Shown: piece by piece, positions 37,373 to 45,856 of the stretch
How the letters are laid out: each line of letters begins with the position of its first letter
Numbering within the stretch: position 1 is the stretch's first letter
Assembly (NCBI RefSeq): GCF_014164785.1
Contig: NZ_JACJFN010000002.1
Location: 310,001-374,000, forward strand
Reading direction: 5' to 3'
Origin: Aquipseudomonas guryensis
GTDB taxonomy: Bacteria; Pseudomonadota; Gammaproteobacteria; Pseudomonadales; Pseudomonadaceae
Length of the DNA stretch: 64,000 nucleotides
The notes under the pieces: generated by a model
Seen by the model: only the letters and a program-made list of their open reading frames with translations
What the model was told of the DNA's origin: nothing
Database searches by the model: none
Translations under genes and position numbers: made by a program

Positions 37373-38743
37373 ATGAGCATGCAGAACAAACCGCAGATGG
37401 TCGAAGCCGTGATGTTCTTCAATGAACAACGCGGCATCTGCAAGGAAATGTTCTTTCCCGAATTTGAGGCATTACTCGACGGTGTGGTCAACATGCCGGA
37501 GTTCGCCGACGAGCAGGTACGCATGGCCTACCTGCTGATCAACCCGCGCCTGCTGATCCGCTCCGTGGTGTTTTTCTACCTGGATTTCGACGAAAAAGGC
37601 GCCGCCGACAAGGGCTGGAACCTGCCGCTGCGTCATCTGGCCGACAACGCCGGGCGCGGTCCCGACTTGGGTGCTGGTCCGATCCGCCTGGCCTGCCGCA
37701 GCCAGTGCCCGGTGTCCTGGCACCAGATGCACCTGTGGGATCCGAGCTTGGCGCCAGGCAAGAATGATCTGGTGCTGCTGCGCGATGCGGTCAAGCGTAA
37801 CGCTCTGGGTCTGCTGGTGGAGGATGATTCCGCTGCCCTGGTATCGCCCGAGCGCCTGCAGATGGTGGCCGAGGACAAGTGGCAGGCCCCTGACGCCGTT
37901 CGTGAGGCGGCGCAACAACAGGTCGAGCAGAAGGATCAGGAACACCGCCTGAAGACCGCCCAGCTGATCAAGCAGCAGCGGTTGCGTATTACCACCCTGG
38001 GCAAACAGTACGAAGAAGAAGTGGCCCGTCTCAAGTTGGCCGGCGAAGAGCGCTTGCGCAGCCTGCAGACCGAAGTGCACAACCTGCATCAGGCTCTGCG
38101 CCAGCAGGAAGAGCTGAACGCCAGCCTGAAAGAGCAACTGAACGGGCAGGGCGCGACACTGCAGAAAAGCCGTGAGGAAATGACCCAGCAGCTGCGAGCT
38201 CTGGAGCGGCATGGGCGTACCGAGGTGGATATCCTGCGTTCGCAGTTCGAAAGCGAGTTGCAGGCCAAGGTGGCGGCGGCGGTGGCCGAATATAAAGAGC
38301 AGGTGGCTATTCGTGATGTCGAACTGGCCTACCGCACCGAGCAGGATGCCCAACTGCAGCAGGAGCTGGAGCGTCTCAAGCGCGAGCGTGACGAGTTCGC
38401 CAGCCAGGGTGGCGGGCAGATTCTCGAGCGTCTTTCCAAGCTCGGCGTGGTGTTCGTGGTCTATCACCCGGGCGCCGGGCACCTGACCATCCCGCTGCAG
38501 GATATTGCCCGCTACCAGGACAACCCGATGAGCTATGCCGCGGCCAAGTGCTTCGTCTCCGAGGCTCAGTATCGCCAATGGCTGAGTCATTACCAGCAGC
38601 CCACCTGCGAGGCGACCTTGCCCTCCGGTGATCGCTGCGCGATGCCGATCGATCGGGTGGAAACCCCCAGCCGCTTCGTCATCGGTGATTCCAACTGCTG
38701 CGCCCGGCACAAGGCAGGTAGCCGTTTGCGTACCGTCAGCTAG
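37373..38743 (+). CDS. Coiled-coil protein with C-terminal cysteine cluster
   Basis: The 456-residue protein is of unknown function. The N-terminal third (about 1-165) looks globular (MVEAVMFFNEQRGICKEMFFPEFEALLDG). The middle (about 175-365) is a long charged coiled coil rich in Q, E, K and L. The end has a small domain with QPTCEATLPSGDRCAMPI and SNCCARH, whose cysteines and histidine could bind zinc. No signal peptide or membrane helix is seen. I chose the ATG at 37373 after a GAGGAA box; a second ATG lies two codons later. Its stop overlaps the next GTG start. The 207 bases before it contain no gene, only a small CTTGCC-TGA-GGCAAG hairpin. Confidence 0.75.
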   Translation: MSMQNKPQMVEAVMFFNEQRGICKEMFFPEFEALLDGVVNMPEFADEQVRMAYLLINPRLLIRSVVFFYLDFDEKGAADKGWNLPLRHLADNAGRGPDLGAGPIRLACRSQCPVSWHQMHLWDPSLAPGKNDLVLLRDAVKRNALGLLVEDDSAALVSPERLQMVAEDKWQAPDAVREAAQQQVEQKDQEHRLKTAQLIKQQRLRITTLGKQYEEEVARLKLAGEERLRSLQTEVHNLHQALRQQEELNASLKEQLNGQGATLQKSREEMTQQLRALERHGRTEVDILRSQFESELQAKVAAAVAEYKEQVAIRDVELAYRTEQDAQLQQELERLKRERDEFASQGGGQILERLSKLGVVFVVYHPGAGHLTIPLQDIARYQDNPMSYAAAKCFVSEAQYRQWLSHYQQPTCEATLPSGDRCAMPIDRVETPSRFVIGDSNCCARHKAGSRLRTVS

Positions 38744-39687
38744 TGACGCTGCGCGTTCCGCAGTGGACGCCGAGCGCGCCGCTGCAGCGGTTGTCTTTGG
38801 GCTGGCTGGCGGCTGCCGATGTCGAGGTAGCGGTGCTGCGTCTCGATCTGCTCGATCCGTTGGTTTCCGGCAACAAGTGGTTCAAGTTGCTGCCCCATCT
38901 GCTGGCTGCCGAAGCAGCCGGTGCCAACGGGCTGATCAGTCTGGGCGGTGCCCACTCTAATCATTTGCATGCGCTGGCGGCGGCCGGGCAACGCTTCGCT
39001 TTTCCGACAGTGGGCTTGCTGCGTGGCGAGCCCCAGGATACCCCGACCACTGACGACCTGCAGACCATGGGCATGCACCTGCACTGGCTGGGGTACGGCG
39101 GTTATCGCGCGCGCCACCAGGCAGATTTCTGGCTGCCCTGGCAGCATCGATATCCCCACCTGTATCCAGTGGCCGAAGGTGGCGCCGGCCTGCCTGCGGC
39201 GCGAGCCTGCGTCTCTATAGTCGAGATGGCACAGGCACAACTGGCGCAACTGGGTTGGACTGATTATCAAGGCTGGTGGTTGGCAGCCGGTACCGGGACG
39301 ACCCTGGCCGGACTGGTGCTGGCCGAGGCGGGGCAGCATCACGTCTATGGAGCGCTGGCTGTGCCGCCGGGGCAGGGCGTGGAAAATACAGTGGCCAGCC
39401 TGCTGGCCGAGGCTGGGCAGGCGCCTGGTGGTTATCGTCTACTGGATGCCAGTCGCGGCGGTTTCGCCCGTTTGGACGCAGACTTGGCAGTATTTATCGA
39501 CGAGGTGCAAAGCGAGTCTGGGGTACCGCTGGAACCGGTCTATACCGCCAAGGCATTGCTGGCATTGCGCAGCGAGGTTGAGGCCGGTTACTTTGCGCGA
39601 GGCACGCGCCTGTTGTTTCTGCACACTGGCGGTTTGCAGGGGCGTCGGGCCCAGGCAGAACGTCTGCAGCAACTGGCTGCGTCTTGA
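38743..39687 (+). CDS. PLP-dependent ACC deaminase / D-cysteine desulfhydrase-like protein
   Basis: The 314-residue protein belongs to the fold-type II PLP family that includes 1-aminocyclopropane-1-carboxylate deaminase and D-cysteine desulfhydrase. The cofactor lysine is in VSGNKWFKL near residue 45, followed by LISLGGAHSNHLHALAAAG and, later, the phosphate-binding loop AAGTGTTLAGL. FLHTGGLQG near the end is also conserved. The true substrate cannot be read from sequence; D-cysteine desulfhydrase-like activity is more likely than ACC deaminase, which is inference. The GTG start overlaps the previous stop by one base. Confidence 0.87.
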   Translation: MTLRVPQWTPSAPLQRLSLGWLAAADVEVAVLRLDLLDPLVSGNKWFKLLPHLLAAEAAGANGLISLGGAHSNHLHALAAAGQRFAFPTVGLLRGEPQDTPTTDDLQTMGMHLHWLGYGGYRARHQADFWLPWQHRYPHLYPVAEGGAGLPAARACVSIVEMAQAQLAQLGWTDYQGWWLAAGTGTTLAGLVLAEAGQHHVYGALAVPPGQGVENTVASLLAEAGQAPGGYRLLDASRGGFARLDADLAVFIDEVQSESGVPLEPVYTAKALLALRSEVEAGYFARGTRLLFLHTGGLQGRRAQAERLQQLAAS

Positions 39688-39726
39688 GCAGTGATGCCGG
39701 CAAGAATAATCAAAGGATAGGTTCTG

Positions 39727-40836
39727 ATGAGTGAGCCCCTGAACCCCGAACAGTTGCGCAGTTTCACCCCGCTCAATGTGCTGTCCGAACAGCAATGGCG
39801 GGAGTTGCGCAGCCAGTTGGTGCCGCAGCATCTGCTGGCCGGGCAGTTGTTGTTTCGCCAGGGCGACCAGGCACGTACCACTTACTATCTGCTGTCCGGC
39901 GAGCTGTTGTTGTGCGGCGCCGATGGCCAGGAAGAGCGTCTGCAGGCCGGCACTGCAGCCAGCTGCCATCCGCTTTCACCGAGCCTGCCGCGTCTGCATG
40001 AGGCGCGTGCGCTCAGCGATGCCAGCGTACTGGCACTAGACAGCGCGACCCTCGGGCGCTTGTTGACCTGGCGTCTGGCTTACCAGGATCTGTTGCTGGA
40101 ACTGGCGGGTAACGGTGAAGACACCGAATGGCTGGAGCGGCTACTGGAGAACCCGCTGTTCACCAAGGTACCGCCGGCCAACGTGCGCGCCATGCTCGAA
40201 CGCCTGCACCCGATCGATCTGCCTGCCGACAGCCGCGTGCTGGTCGAGGGGGAGAGTGGAGATTGCTGCTATTTCCTCAAGAGTGGCCGCGCCGAGGTGA
40301 TTCGCGGTGCCGACAGCGCGCGCCAAGTATTGGCCGAACTGGAGATTGGCGCTTGTTTTGGCGAGGAGGCGCTGCTTTCCGATCAGCCACGCAATGCCAG
40401 TGTCACCATGATCGAAGCCGGTGTGGTGTTGCGCCTGGATCGCCAGGATTTCTTCTCCCTGCTCAAGGCGCCGGTGGTCGACGAAGTCTCCTTCGGCGAG
40501 GCGGCTCGCCTGCTGGGTAATGGCGCGCAGTGGCTGGATGTGCGCCTGCAGGACGAGTACGAACGCTCCCATGCGCAGCACTCCCTGAACATGCCGTTGC
40601 AGCTGCTACGCCTGAAAACCCGTCTGCTGGACAAGGGCAAGACCTACCTGTGCTACTGCGACAGCGGCAAGCGCAGTGCCAGTGCGGTGTTTCTCCTCTC
40701 CCAGCTGGGTTTCAGCGCCTACGCCCTGCGCGATGGCCTGGATGCGCTGCCGCCGATCCAGCGTGATGCCCTGCTCTGCGAAAGCGGCCCCGGCTACCTG
40801 GCTCGTTCCGGCGGACGTACCGAACGCAGTCACTGA
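39727..40836 (+). CDS. Tandem cyclic-nucleotide-binding domains fused to rhodanese
   Basis: The 369-residue cytosolic protein has a first cNMP-type beta barrel at about 15-115, degenerate in its phosphate cassette. A second barrel at about 140-245 carries a good cassette (FGEEALLSDQPRNAS near 211-225). A rhodanese domain follows at about 255-350 with the active-site loop CDSGKRS, Cys near 311. This suggests a sulfurtransferase or persulfide sensor gated by a cyclic nucleotide; neither ligand nor substrate is known. There is no DNA-binding domain, so it is not a Crp-type regulator. A weak GGAT-like site precedes the ATG. A REPIN lies 45 bases after the stop. Confidence 0.87.
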   Translation: MSEPLNPEQLRSFTPLNVLSEQQWRELRSQLVPQHLLAGQLLFRQGDQARTTYYLLSGELLLCGADGQEERLQAGTAASCHPLSPSLPRLHEARALSDASVLALDSATLGRLLTWRLAYQDLLLELAGNGEDTEWLERLLENPLFTKVPPANVRAMLERLHPIDLPADSRVLVEGESGDCCYFLKSGRAEVIRGADSARQVLAELEIGACFGEEALLSDQPRNASVTMIEAGVVLRLDRQDFFSLLKAPVVDEVSFGEAARLLGNGAQWLDVRLQDEYERSHAQHSLNMPLQLLRLKTRLLDKGKTYLCYCDSGKRSASAVFLLSQLGFSAYALRDGLDALPPIQRDALLCESGPGYLARSGGRTERSH

Positions 40837-40880
40837 AGCATGCCCGCAGAGGCGGACGATCCGCTCCTGGCGCTTTTGTC

Positions 40881-40947
40881 GTAGGAGCGAGCTCTGCTCG
40901 CGAAGGGCTGTGACTCGGTTTGCTTCGCGAGCAGAGCTCGCTCCTAC
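40881..40947. repeat. REPIN: two inverted Pseudomonas REP sequences
   Basis: Two 24-base arms, 40881-40904 and 40924-40947, are exact reverse complements of each other, separated by 19 bases. Each arm begins GTAGGAGCGAGC in its own direction, the widespread Pseudomonas REP type, and contains the GAGCTC palindrome. Such elements are mobilised by RAYT transposases elsewhere in the genome. The right arm supplies the stop codon of the leftward DUF1853 gene. Confidence 0.92.
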
Positions 40948-41891
40948 AGGGATGCCGGGTTCGGCCAGTCATCGCTGACCACAAAGACCCGCTCGGCTTC
41001 GTGCCAGTCACCATCCGCTCCCGCCTCTAGGCGCACCAGCAGTTGCGCCGGTGCCGTTGGCGCCAGGCTCTCCAGCCAGTCGCGCGCTGGCTCGGCAGGG
41101 CAGAGCGCCTCGGCCGCCAGGCGCGCCGGCGCCAACCAGGCCTGGCGCGGCAGGACCTGCCAGTGCGCCTCTTGATTCTGCAGGGTGAAGTCCGCCCACT
41201 CGCGCCGGTGCAGCCAGCGTCCGCGCAGGTGTAGCGGATTGGCGCCGGCAGGCGCATGGCAGGAGGTTGCCCAGGGATAGAACAGGTAGCCGCTCAGCCA
41301 CATGCCTGGCTGCGCGGGTTGCTCGCAGATGCTGGCCAATGCGCTGCGCGCCTGCGGCGTGGCCGATAGCGGCAGCTGGTGCGCGGCCATGTGTTGCAGT
41401 TTGAGTCCCAGGCGATCGTCGCTGGCCGGTCCCAGCCAGTGCCCGGCTTCTGAGCCGGGATGGCGGCGTGGACCAAGGTAGAGCTTGATCGCCAGCTCCA
41501 GGTGATGAATGCCGTGATCGTCGCGCAATAGCAGGTCCAGTTCGCCGAGGGTGCGGCCCTGGGCGCGAATTGGCAGGTTAGCCGCCAGTACCTGCACATC
41601 CGGCGCCGCCTGCAGGGCGAATTGCCAGAGACGCTCGTAATAACGACCGAGGCGACTGGAACCGCTGGAGAGAAACTGCAGTAAGGCCTGGCTGTCGCGC
41701 TCCAGGCTAAGCAACCAGTCACTGATTCGGTGCGGCTCGCGCAGCCAGCTGCTGGCCGTCAGCGGATGGCGCAGCGGCAAGGCGGCGCTGTCCTGCAGCA
41801 ACGGTGGGGCGAGCAGGGCCCAGGCCAGGTCGCGTACCTGGGGGTGGCGCAGCTGCTCGAGCAGCTCGTCGAGGTGGGGTAGGGTGTGCAT
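40944..41891 (-). CDS. DUF1853-family protein
   Basis: The 315-residue protein of unknown function matches the DUF1853 family as I recall it: LAWALLAPPLL near the N-terminus, LGRYYERLWQFALQ, and LGELDLLLRDDHGIHHLELAIKLYLG. The last has the D...E.K arrangement seen in PD-(D/E)xK nuclease-like folds, which is suggestive only. I chose the ATG at 41891 (MHTLPHLDELLEQL); the frame runs further upstream into the nadK start. The last codons and the TAG stop lie in the REPIN, so the C-terminus may have been altered by its insertion. It is divergent from nadK. Confidence 0.8.
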   Translation of the reverse strand: MHTLPHLDELLEQLRHPQVRDLAWALLAPPLLQDSAALPLRHPLTASSWLREPHRISDWLLSLERDSQALLQFLSSGSSRLGRYYERLWQFALQAAPDVQVLAANLPIRAQGRTLGELDLLLRDDHGIHHLELAIKLYLGPRRHPGSEAGHWLGPASDDRLGLKLQHMAAHQLPLSATPQARSALASICEQPAQPGMWLSGYLFYPWATSCHAPAGANPLHLRGRWLHRREWADFTLQNQEAHWQVLPRQAWLAPARLAAEALCPAEPARDWLESLAPTAPAQLLVRLEAGADGDWHEAERVFVVSDDWPNPASL

Positions 41892-41976
41892 TTGCCGAGC
41901 ATAGCCGAGGCCGGTTTGCCGCTGTGCCGGCCTTTCGCCCATAATCCGGGCAATTCCTCCCGTTGCAGAGCGCCCC

Positions 41977-42864
41977 ATGGAGCAATTTCGCAATATCGGC
42001 ATCATCGGTCGTCTGGGTAGCGCGCAGGTGCTGGATACCATTCGCCGCCTGAAAAAATTCCTCATCGATCGTCACTTGCATGTGATTCTCGAAGACACCA
42101 TCGCCGAAGTGCTGCCGGGCCACGGCCTGCAGACCAGTTCGCGCAAGATCCTCGGCGAGGTCTGCGACCTGGTCATCGTGGTCGGTGGCGATGGCAGCAT
42201 GCTCGGTGCCGCCCGCGCCCTGGCCCGGCACAAGATTCCGGTACTCGGCATCAACCGCGGCAGCCTGGGCTTTCTCACCGATATCCGCCCGGACGAGCTG
42301 GAAGTGAAGGTCGCCGAGGTGCTCGAGGGCAATTTCCTCGAGGAGAGCCGCTTCCTCCTGGAAGCCGAGGTGCGCCGCCACGGCGAAGCCATCGGCCAGG
42401 GCGATGCGCTCAACGACGTGGTGCTGCACCCGGGCAAGTCGACCAAGATGATCGAGTTCGAGCTGTATATCGATGGTCAATTTGTCTGCAGCCAGAAGGC
42501 CGACGGCCTGATCATCGCCACTCCGACCGGCTCCACCGCCTATTCGCTGTCCGCCGGCGGGCCGATCATGCACCCCAAGCTGGATGCCATGGTCATCGTG
42601 CCGATGTACCCGCACACCCTGTCCAGCCGGCCAATCGTGGTCGATGGCAACAGCGAGCTGAAGGTTGTGGTGGCGGATGACCTGCCGATCTACCCGCTGG
42701 TTTCCTGCGACGGGCAGAACCACTTCACCTGCGCCCCGGGCGACACCATCACGGTGGCCAAGAAGCCGCACAAGCTGCGCCTGATCCATCCGCTCGGACA
42801 CAACTACTACGAGGCTTGCCGCACCAAGCTGGGCTGGGGCAGCCGTCTGGGGGGCAACGACTAG
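41977..42864 (+). CDS. nadK: NAD kinase
   Basis: The 295-residue enzyme phosphorylates NAD+ to NADP+. The GGDGSMLGAAR motif is near residues 70-80, NRGSLGFLTD near 95, and the TPTGSTAYSLSAGGPI glycine-rich segment near 185. A GGGACGC-like leader is weak as a ribosome binding site. The next gene begins directly after the TAG stop, so the two are coupled. Confidence 0.96.
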   Translation: MEQFRNIGIIGRLGSAQVLDTIRRLKKFLIDRHLHVILEDTIAEVLPGHGLQTSSRKILGEVCDLVIVVGGDGSMLGAARALARHKIPVLGINRGSLGFLTDIRPDELEVKVAEVLEGNFLEESRFLLEAEVRRHGEAIGQGDALNDVVLHPGKSTKMIEFELYIDGQFVCSQKADGLIIATPTGSTAYSLSAGGPIMHPKLDAMVIVPMYPHTLSSRPIVVDGNSELKVVVADDLPIYPLVSCDGQNHFTCAPGDTITVAKKPHKLRLIHPLGHNYYEACRTKLGWGSRLGGND

Positions 42865-43836
42865 ATGCTCGACCCCGCGCGCGGCTACGACCTGATTGGC
42901 GATGTGCACGGTTGTGCCCATAGCCTGGCGCGCCTGCTCGAGCAGCTGGGCTACCAGCGGCATGCCGGCGTCTGGCGTCATCCGCAGCGCATGGCGCTGT
43001 TCCTCGGTGACCTGATCGACCGGGGCCCGCGCATCCGCGAGACCCTGCATCTGGTCCACGACATGGTCGCCGCCGGCCAGGCGCTGTGCATCATGGGTAA
43101 CCACGAATACAACGCCCTGGGCTGGTGTACGCCGGCGCTGGAAGGCAGCGGCAAGCAGTTCGTCCGTGAGCACACGCCGCGCCACGAACGCCTGCTGGAG
43201 CAGACCCTGCTGCAGTTCGAGGGCCACCCGGCCGACTGGCAGGATTTCCTCGGCTGGTTCTACCAACTGCCGCTGTTTCTCGATGCCGGCCGTTTCCGTA
43301 TGGTGCACGCCTGCTGGGATGCTGGACTGATTGCCGCCCTGCGCGCCGAACATGCCGATGGCCGCATCGACGAGGCCTTCGTCAAGGCCTCGGGCGTGCC
43401 CGGCAGCTTCGCCAACCGGGTCTTCGAACGCCTGCTGCGTGGCACCGACATGCGTTTGCCGCAGGGCCTGACCCTGACCAGCGAGGAAGGTTTTACCCGC
43501 GCCTTCTTCCGTACCAAGTTCTGGGAAGACAACCCGCAAACCTACGGCGACGTGGTCTTCCAGCCCGATGCCTTGCCCGACGAGGTGGCCCGTACGCCGC
43601 TGTCGCCGGACGATCGCAACCGCCTGCTGCAATACGGCCTGGATCAGCCAATGCTGTTCGTTGGCCACTATTGGCGGCGTGGCCTGCCGGCGCCGATCCG
43701 GCCCAATCTGGCCTGCCTGGACTACAGCGCGGTAATGGCTGGCAAGCTGGTGGCCTATCGCCTGGATCAGGAAACACAGATCGATCCGCATAAGTTCGTC
43801 TGGGTCGAAGTCGAGCCCCCGGAGGCGCCACGATGA
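42865..43836 (+). CDS. Calcineurin-like metallophosphoesterase
   Basis: The 323-residue protein has all motifs of the PPP/ApaH-type phosphoesterase family: GDVHG (about 12-16), GDLIDRGP (about 47-54), GNHEY (about 79-83), and later a histidine in VHACWD and VGHYW. It probably binds two metal ions. Substrates in this family range from phosphoproteins to dinucleotides; none can be chosen here. It starts on the base after the nadK stop and overlaps the rhomboid gene by four bases. Confidence 0.92.
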   Translation: MLDPARGYDLIGDVHGCAHSLARLLEQLGYQRHAGVWRHPQRMALFLGDLIDRGPRIRETLHLVHDMVAAGQALCIMGNHEYNALGWCTPALEGSGKQFVREHTPRHERLLEQTLLQFEGHPADWQDFLGWFYQLPLFLDAGRFRMVHACWDAGLIAALRAEHADGRIDEAFVKASGVPGSFANRVFERLLRGTDMRLPQGLTLTSEEGFTRAFFRTKFWEDNPQTYGDVVFQPDALPDEVARTPLSPDDRNRLLQYGLDQPMLFVGHYWRRGLPAPIRPNLACLDYSAVMAGKLVAYRLDQETQIDPHKFVWVEVEPPEAPR

Positions 43837-44696
43837 GCATCGTGGCTGCGCTGCGCCGGCCGCTGGGCGAGGATTTGAGCGGTTTCGTACGGATGCTGCG
43901 GCAACTTGATGTACCGCACCGGGTCAGTGAAGAGGCGGGCGAACAGGTGCTGTGGGTGCCGGACGAGCAACTGGCCGAAGAGGTGCGCGGGCTGTTCCAG
44001 CGCTACCCGCAAGGTGGCGAGGCGCAGGTTCAGGTAGATCCCGGCCGGCCGTCGGCGTGGCGCGGGGTTGCCACGCAGCTGCGCGACAGCCCGTTGACCG
44101 CACTGGTGCTGCTGCTAACGCTGGTAGTGACCTTGTTGAGTCAGTTTGGCGACAACCATGCCGTCACTCACTGGATCACCTTTGTTGACTATCAGGTGCA
44201 TGGCGAATACGCCTATTTCGTGCCCTGGCTCGACAGTCTTAAGGCGGGTGAATGGTGGCGTTTGTTTAGTCCCATGTTGCTGCATTTGAACTGGCTGCAC
44301 CTGGCAATGAATGGCATGTGGTACTGGGAGCTAGGTAGGCGTATCGAATACCGTCAAGGGCGTCTGGGGCTGCTCGGTCTTACGTTGCTATTTGGCCTGC
44401 TATCCAACTCGGCTCAATTCTGGTTTGAAGGCTCCGGTAGGTTTGGCGGTCTTTCCGGCGTGCTCTACGGCCTGCTGGGCTACTGTTGGATCTTCCAGCT
44501 GCTGGCGCCGACCCCGGCCTATGTACTGCCGCGCGGCGTGTTGGTGATGATGCTGATCTGGCTGCTGGTATGCCTGAGTGGCGCCGTCGACCTGCTCGGT
44601 TTTGGCGCGATTGCCAACGCCGCCCATGTCGGCGGTCTGCTCGCCGGCTGCGCCACCGGCCTGCTGGGCGGTGCACTGGCGCGCGCGCGCCGGTAA
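43833..44696 (+). CDS. glpG: GlpG-type rhomboid intramembrane serine protease
   Basis: The 287-residue polytopic inner-membrane protease has an N-terminal cytoplasmic domain (about 1-75) as in GlpG, then six membrane helices. The catalytic Ser is about residue 208 in GGLSGVLYG and the catalytic His about 265 in NAAHVGGLLAG. The HLNWLHLAMNGMWYWELG segment supplies the oxyanion-hole His and Asn. It overlaps the phosphoesterase stop. Substrates are unknown. Confidence 0.93.
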   Translation: MSIVAALRRPLGEDLSGFVRMLRQLDVPHRVSEEAGEQVLWVPDEQLAEEVRGLFQRYPQGGEAQVQVDPGRPSAWRGVATQLRDSPLTALVLLLTLVVTLLSQFGDNHAVTHWITFVDYQVHGEYAYFVPWLDSLKAGEWWRLFSPMLLHLNWLHLAMNGMWYWELGRRIEYRQGRLGLLGLTLLFGLLSNSAQFWFEGSGRFGGLSGVLYGLLGYCWIFQLLAPTPAYVLPRGVLVMMLIWLLVCLSGAVDLLGFGAIANAAHVGGLLAGCATGLLGGALARARR

Positions 44697-44736
44697 ACTG
44701 CCAGCCTGTTCTAGCCTCCTGCTGTTGGAGTTTGCG

Positions 44737-45000
44737 ATGTCCTCGTTTGCCGAAATGATTGAAAACATCACCCCCGAGATCTACCAGAGCCTGAAACTGG
44801 CGGTGGAAATCGGCAAATGGCCGGACGGCCGCAAGCTGACCCAGGAGCAGAAGGAGCTGTCGCTGCAGGCCATGATCGCCTGGGAAGTGCAGAACCTGCC
44901 CGAGGACCAGCGCACCGGCTACATGGGCCCGCAGGAGTGCCAGTCGCACGCCGCGCCGATCCCCAATATCCTGTTTAAATCCAACGACACCCTGCATTGA
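44737..45000 (+). CDS. DUF1315 (YeaC-like) small protein
   Basis: The 87-residue cytosolic protein matches the YeaC/DUF1315 family: FAEMIENITPEIYQSLKLAVEIGKWPDGRKLTQEQKE is present in pieces, ending in a short Cys-containing tail. Function is unknown. The ATG at 44737 has a TTGGAG box; the longer open frame upstream is rhomboid sequence out of phase. Its stop overlaps the next ATG in TGATG. Confidence 0.85.
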   Translation: MSSFAEMIENITPEIYQSLKLAVEIGKWPDGRKLTQEQKELSLQAMIAWEVQNLPEDQRTGYMGPQECQSHAAPIPNILFKSNDTLH

Positions 45001-45842
45001 TGACCCAGACCATGAACGAGCTGGGCCGCGGCGCACTGAGCAAGATGACCATACGCCTGGGCGAGACGGCGCAATACGCTTTCCGTCTAGACGAGCAGGA
45101 AGTGCCGGTCAACCCGTTGCTGGGCAAGCGCATCCGTCTGGAGTTCCTTGGCGCCATCCATTGTACCCACTGCGGGCGCAAGACCAAGAAGAGCTTCGCC
45201 CAGGGCTACTGCTATCCCTGTTTCACCAAGCTGGCGCAGTGCGACAGCTGCATCATGAGCCCCGAGCGCTGCCACTATGACGCCGGCACCTGCCGCGAGC
45301 CGCAGTGGGGCGAGCAGTTCTGCATGACCGATCATGTGGTGTACCTGGCTAATTCCTCGGGGATCAAGGTCGGCATTACCCGTGCCAGCCAGCTGCCCAC
45401 GCGCTGGCTGGATCAGGGCGCCAGCCAGGCGCTGCCGATCTTCCGCGTGGCCACCCGCCAGCAGTCCGGTTTCGTCGAAGATCTGCTGCGCAGCCAGGTG
45501 GCGGACAAGACCAACTGGCGCGCCTTGCTCAAGGGCGATGCCGAGCCGGTCGACCTCGCCGGCGTGCGCGAGCAGCTTATGAGCAGCTGCGCCGAAGGCA
45601 TTGCCGCACTGCAGCAGCGCTTCGGCCTGCAGGCGATCCAGCCGGTCAGCGATGTCGAGGTGCTGGAAATTCGCTACCCGGTCGAGGCCTACCCGACCAA
45701 GGTGGCCAGCCACGATCTGGAAAAGACCCCGGTGGTCGAGGGTATCCTCAAGGGCATCAAGGGCCAGTACCTGATTCTCGACACGGGCGTGATCAACCTG
45801 CGCAAATACACGGCCTACCAGGTCGCCGTACTCACCGAATAA
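45000..45842 (+). CDS. DUF2797-family zinc-ribbon protein with GIY-YIG-like motif
   Basis: The 280-residue protein of unknown function has a cysteine-rich segment at about 53-100 (CTHCGRKTKKSF, CYPC, CDSC and further Cys) that should bind zinc. A stretch VVYLANSSGIKVGITR follows near 113-128, with RWLDQGA downstream, which resembles the start of a GIY-YIG nuclease domain (two tyrosine/glycine strands and an Arg helix). The full catalytic set is not evident. It is coupled to the DUF1315 gene and followed 14 bases later by pepN. Confidence 0.8.
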   Translation: MTQTMNELGRGALSKMTIRLGETAQYAFRLDEQEVPVNPLLGKRIRLEFLGAIHCTHCGRKTKKSFAQGYCYPCFTKLAQCDSCIMSPERCHYDAGTCREPQWGEQFCMTDHVVYLANSSGIKVGITRASQLPTRWLDQGASQALPIFRVATRQQSGFVEDLLRSQVADKTNWRALLKGDAEPVDLAGVREQLMSSCAEGIAALQQRFGLQAIQPVSDVEVLEIRYPVEAYPTKVASHDLEKTPVVEGILKGIKGQYLILDTGVINLRKYTAYQVAVLTE

Positions 45843-45856
45843 GAGGCCACAAGCCG

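Noticed and set aside
40881..40947. Possible CRISPR-like or terminator repeat
   Set aside because: Only two arms in inverted orientation, no spacer series and no T-run; the sequence is a Pseudomonas REPIN.
41719..43791. 690-codon minus-strand frame across nadK and the phosphoesterase
   Set aside because: It spans two well-supported plus-strand genes and has no protein-like features.
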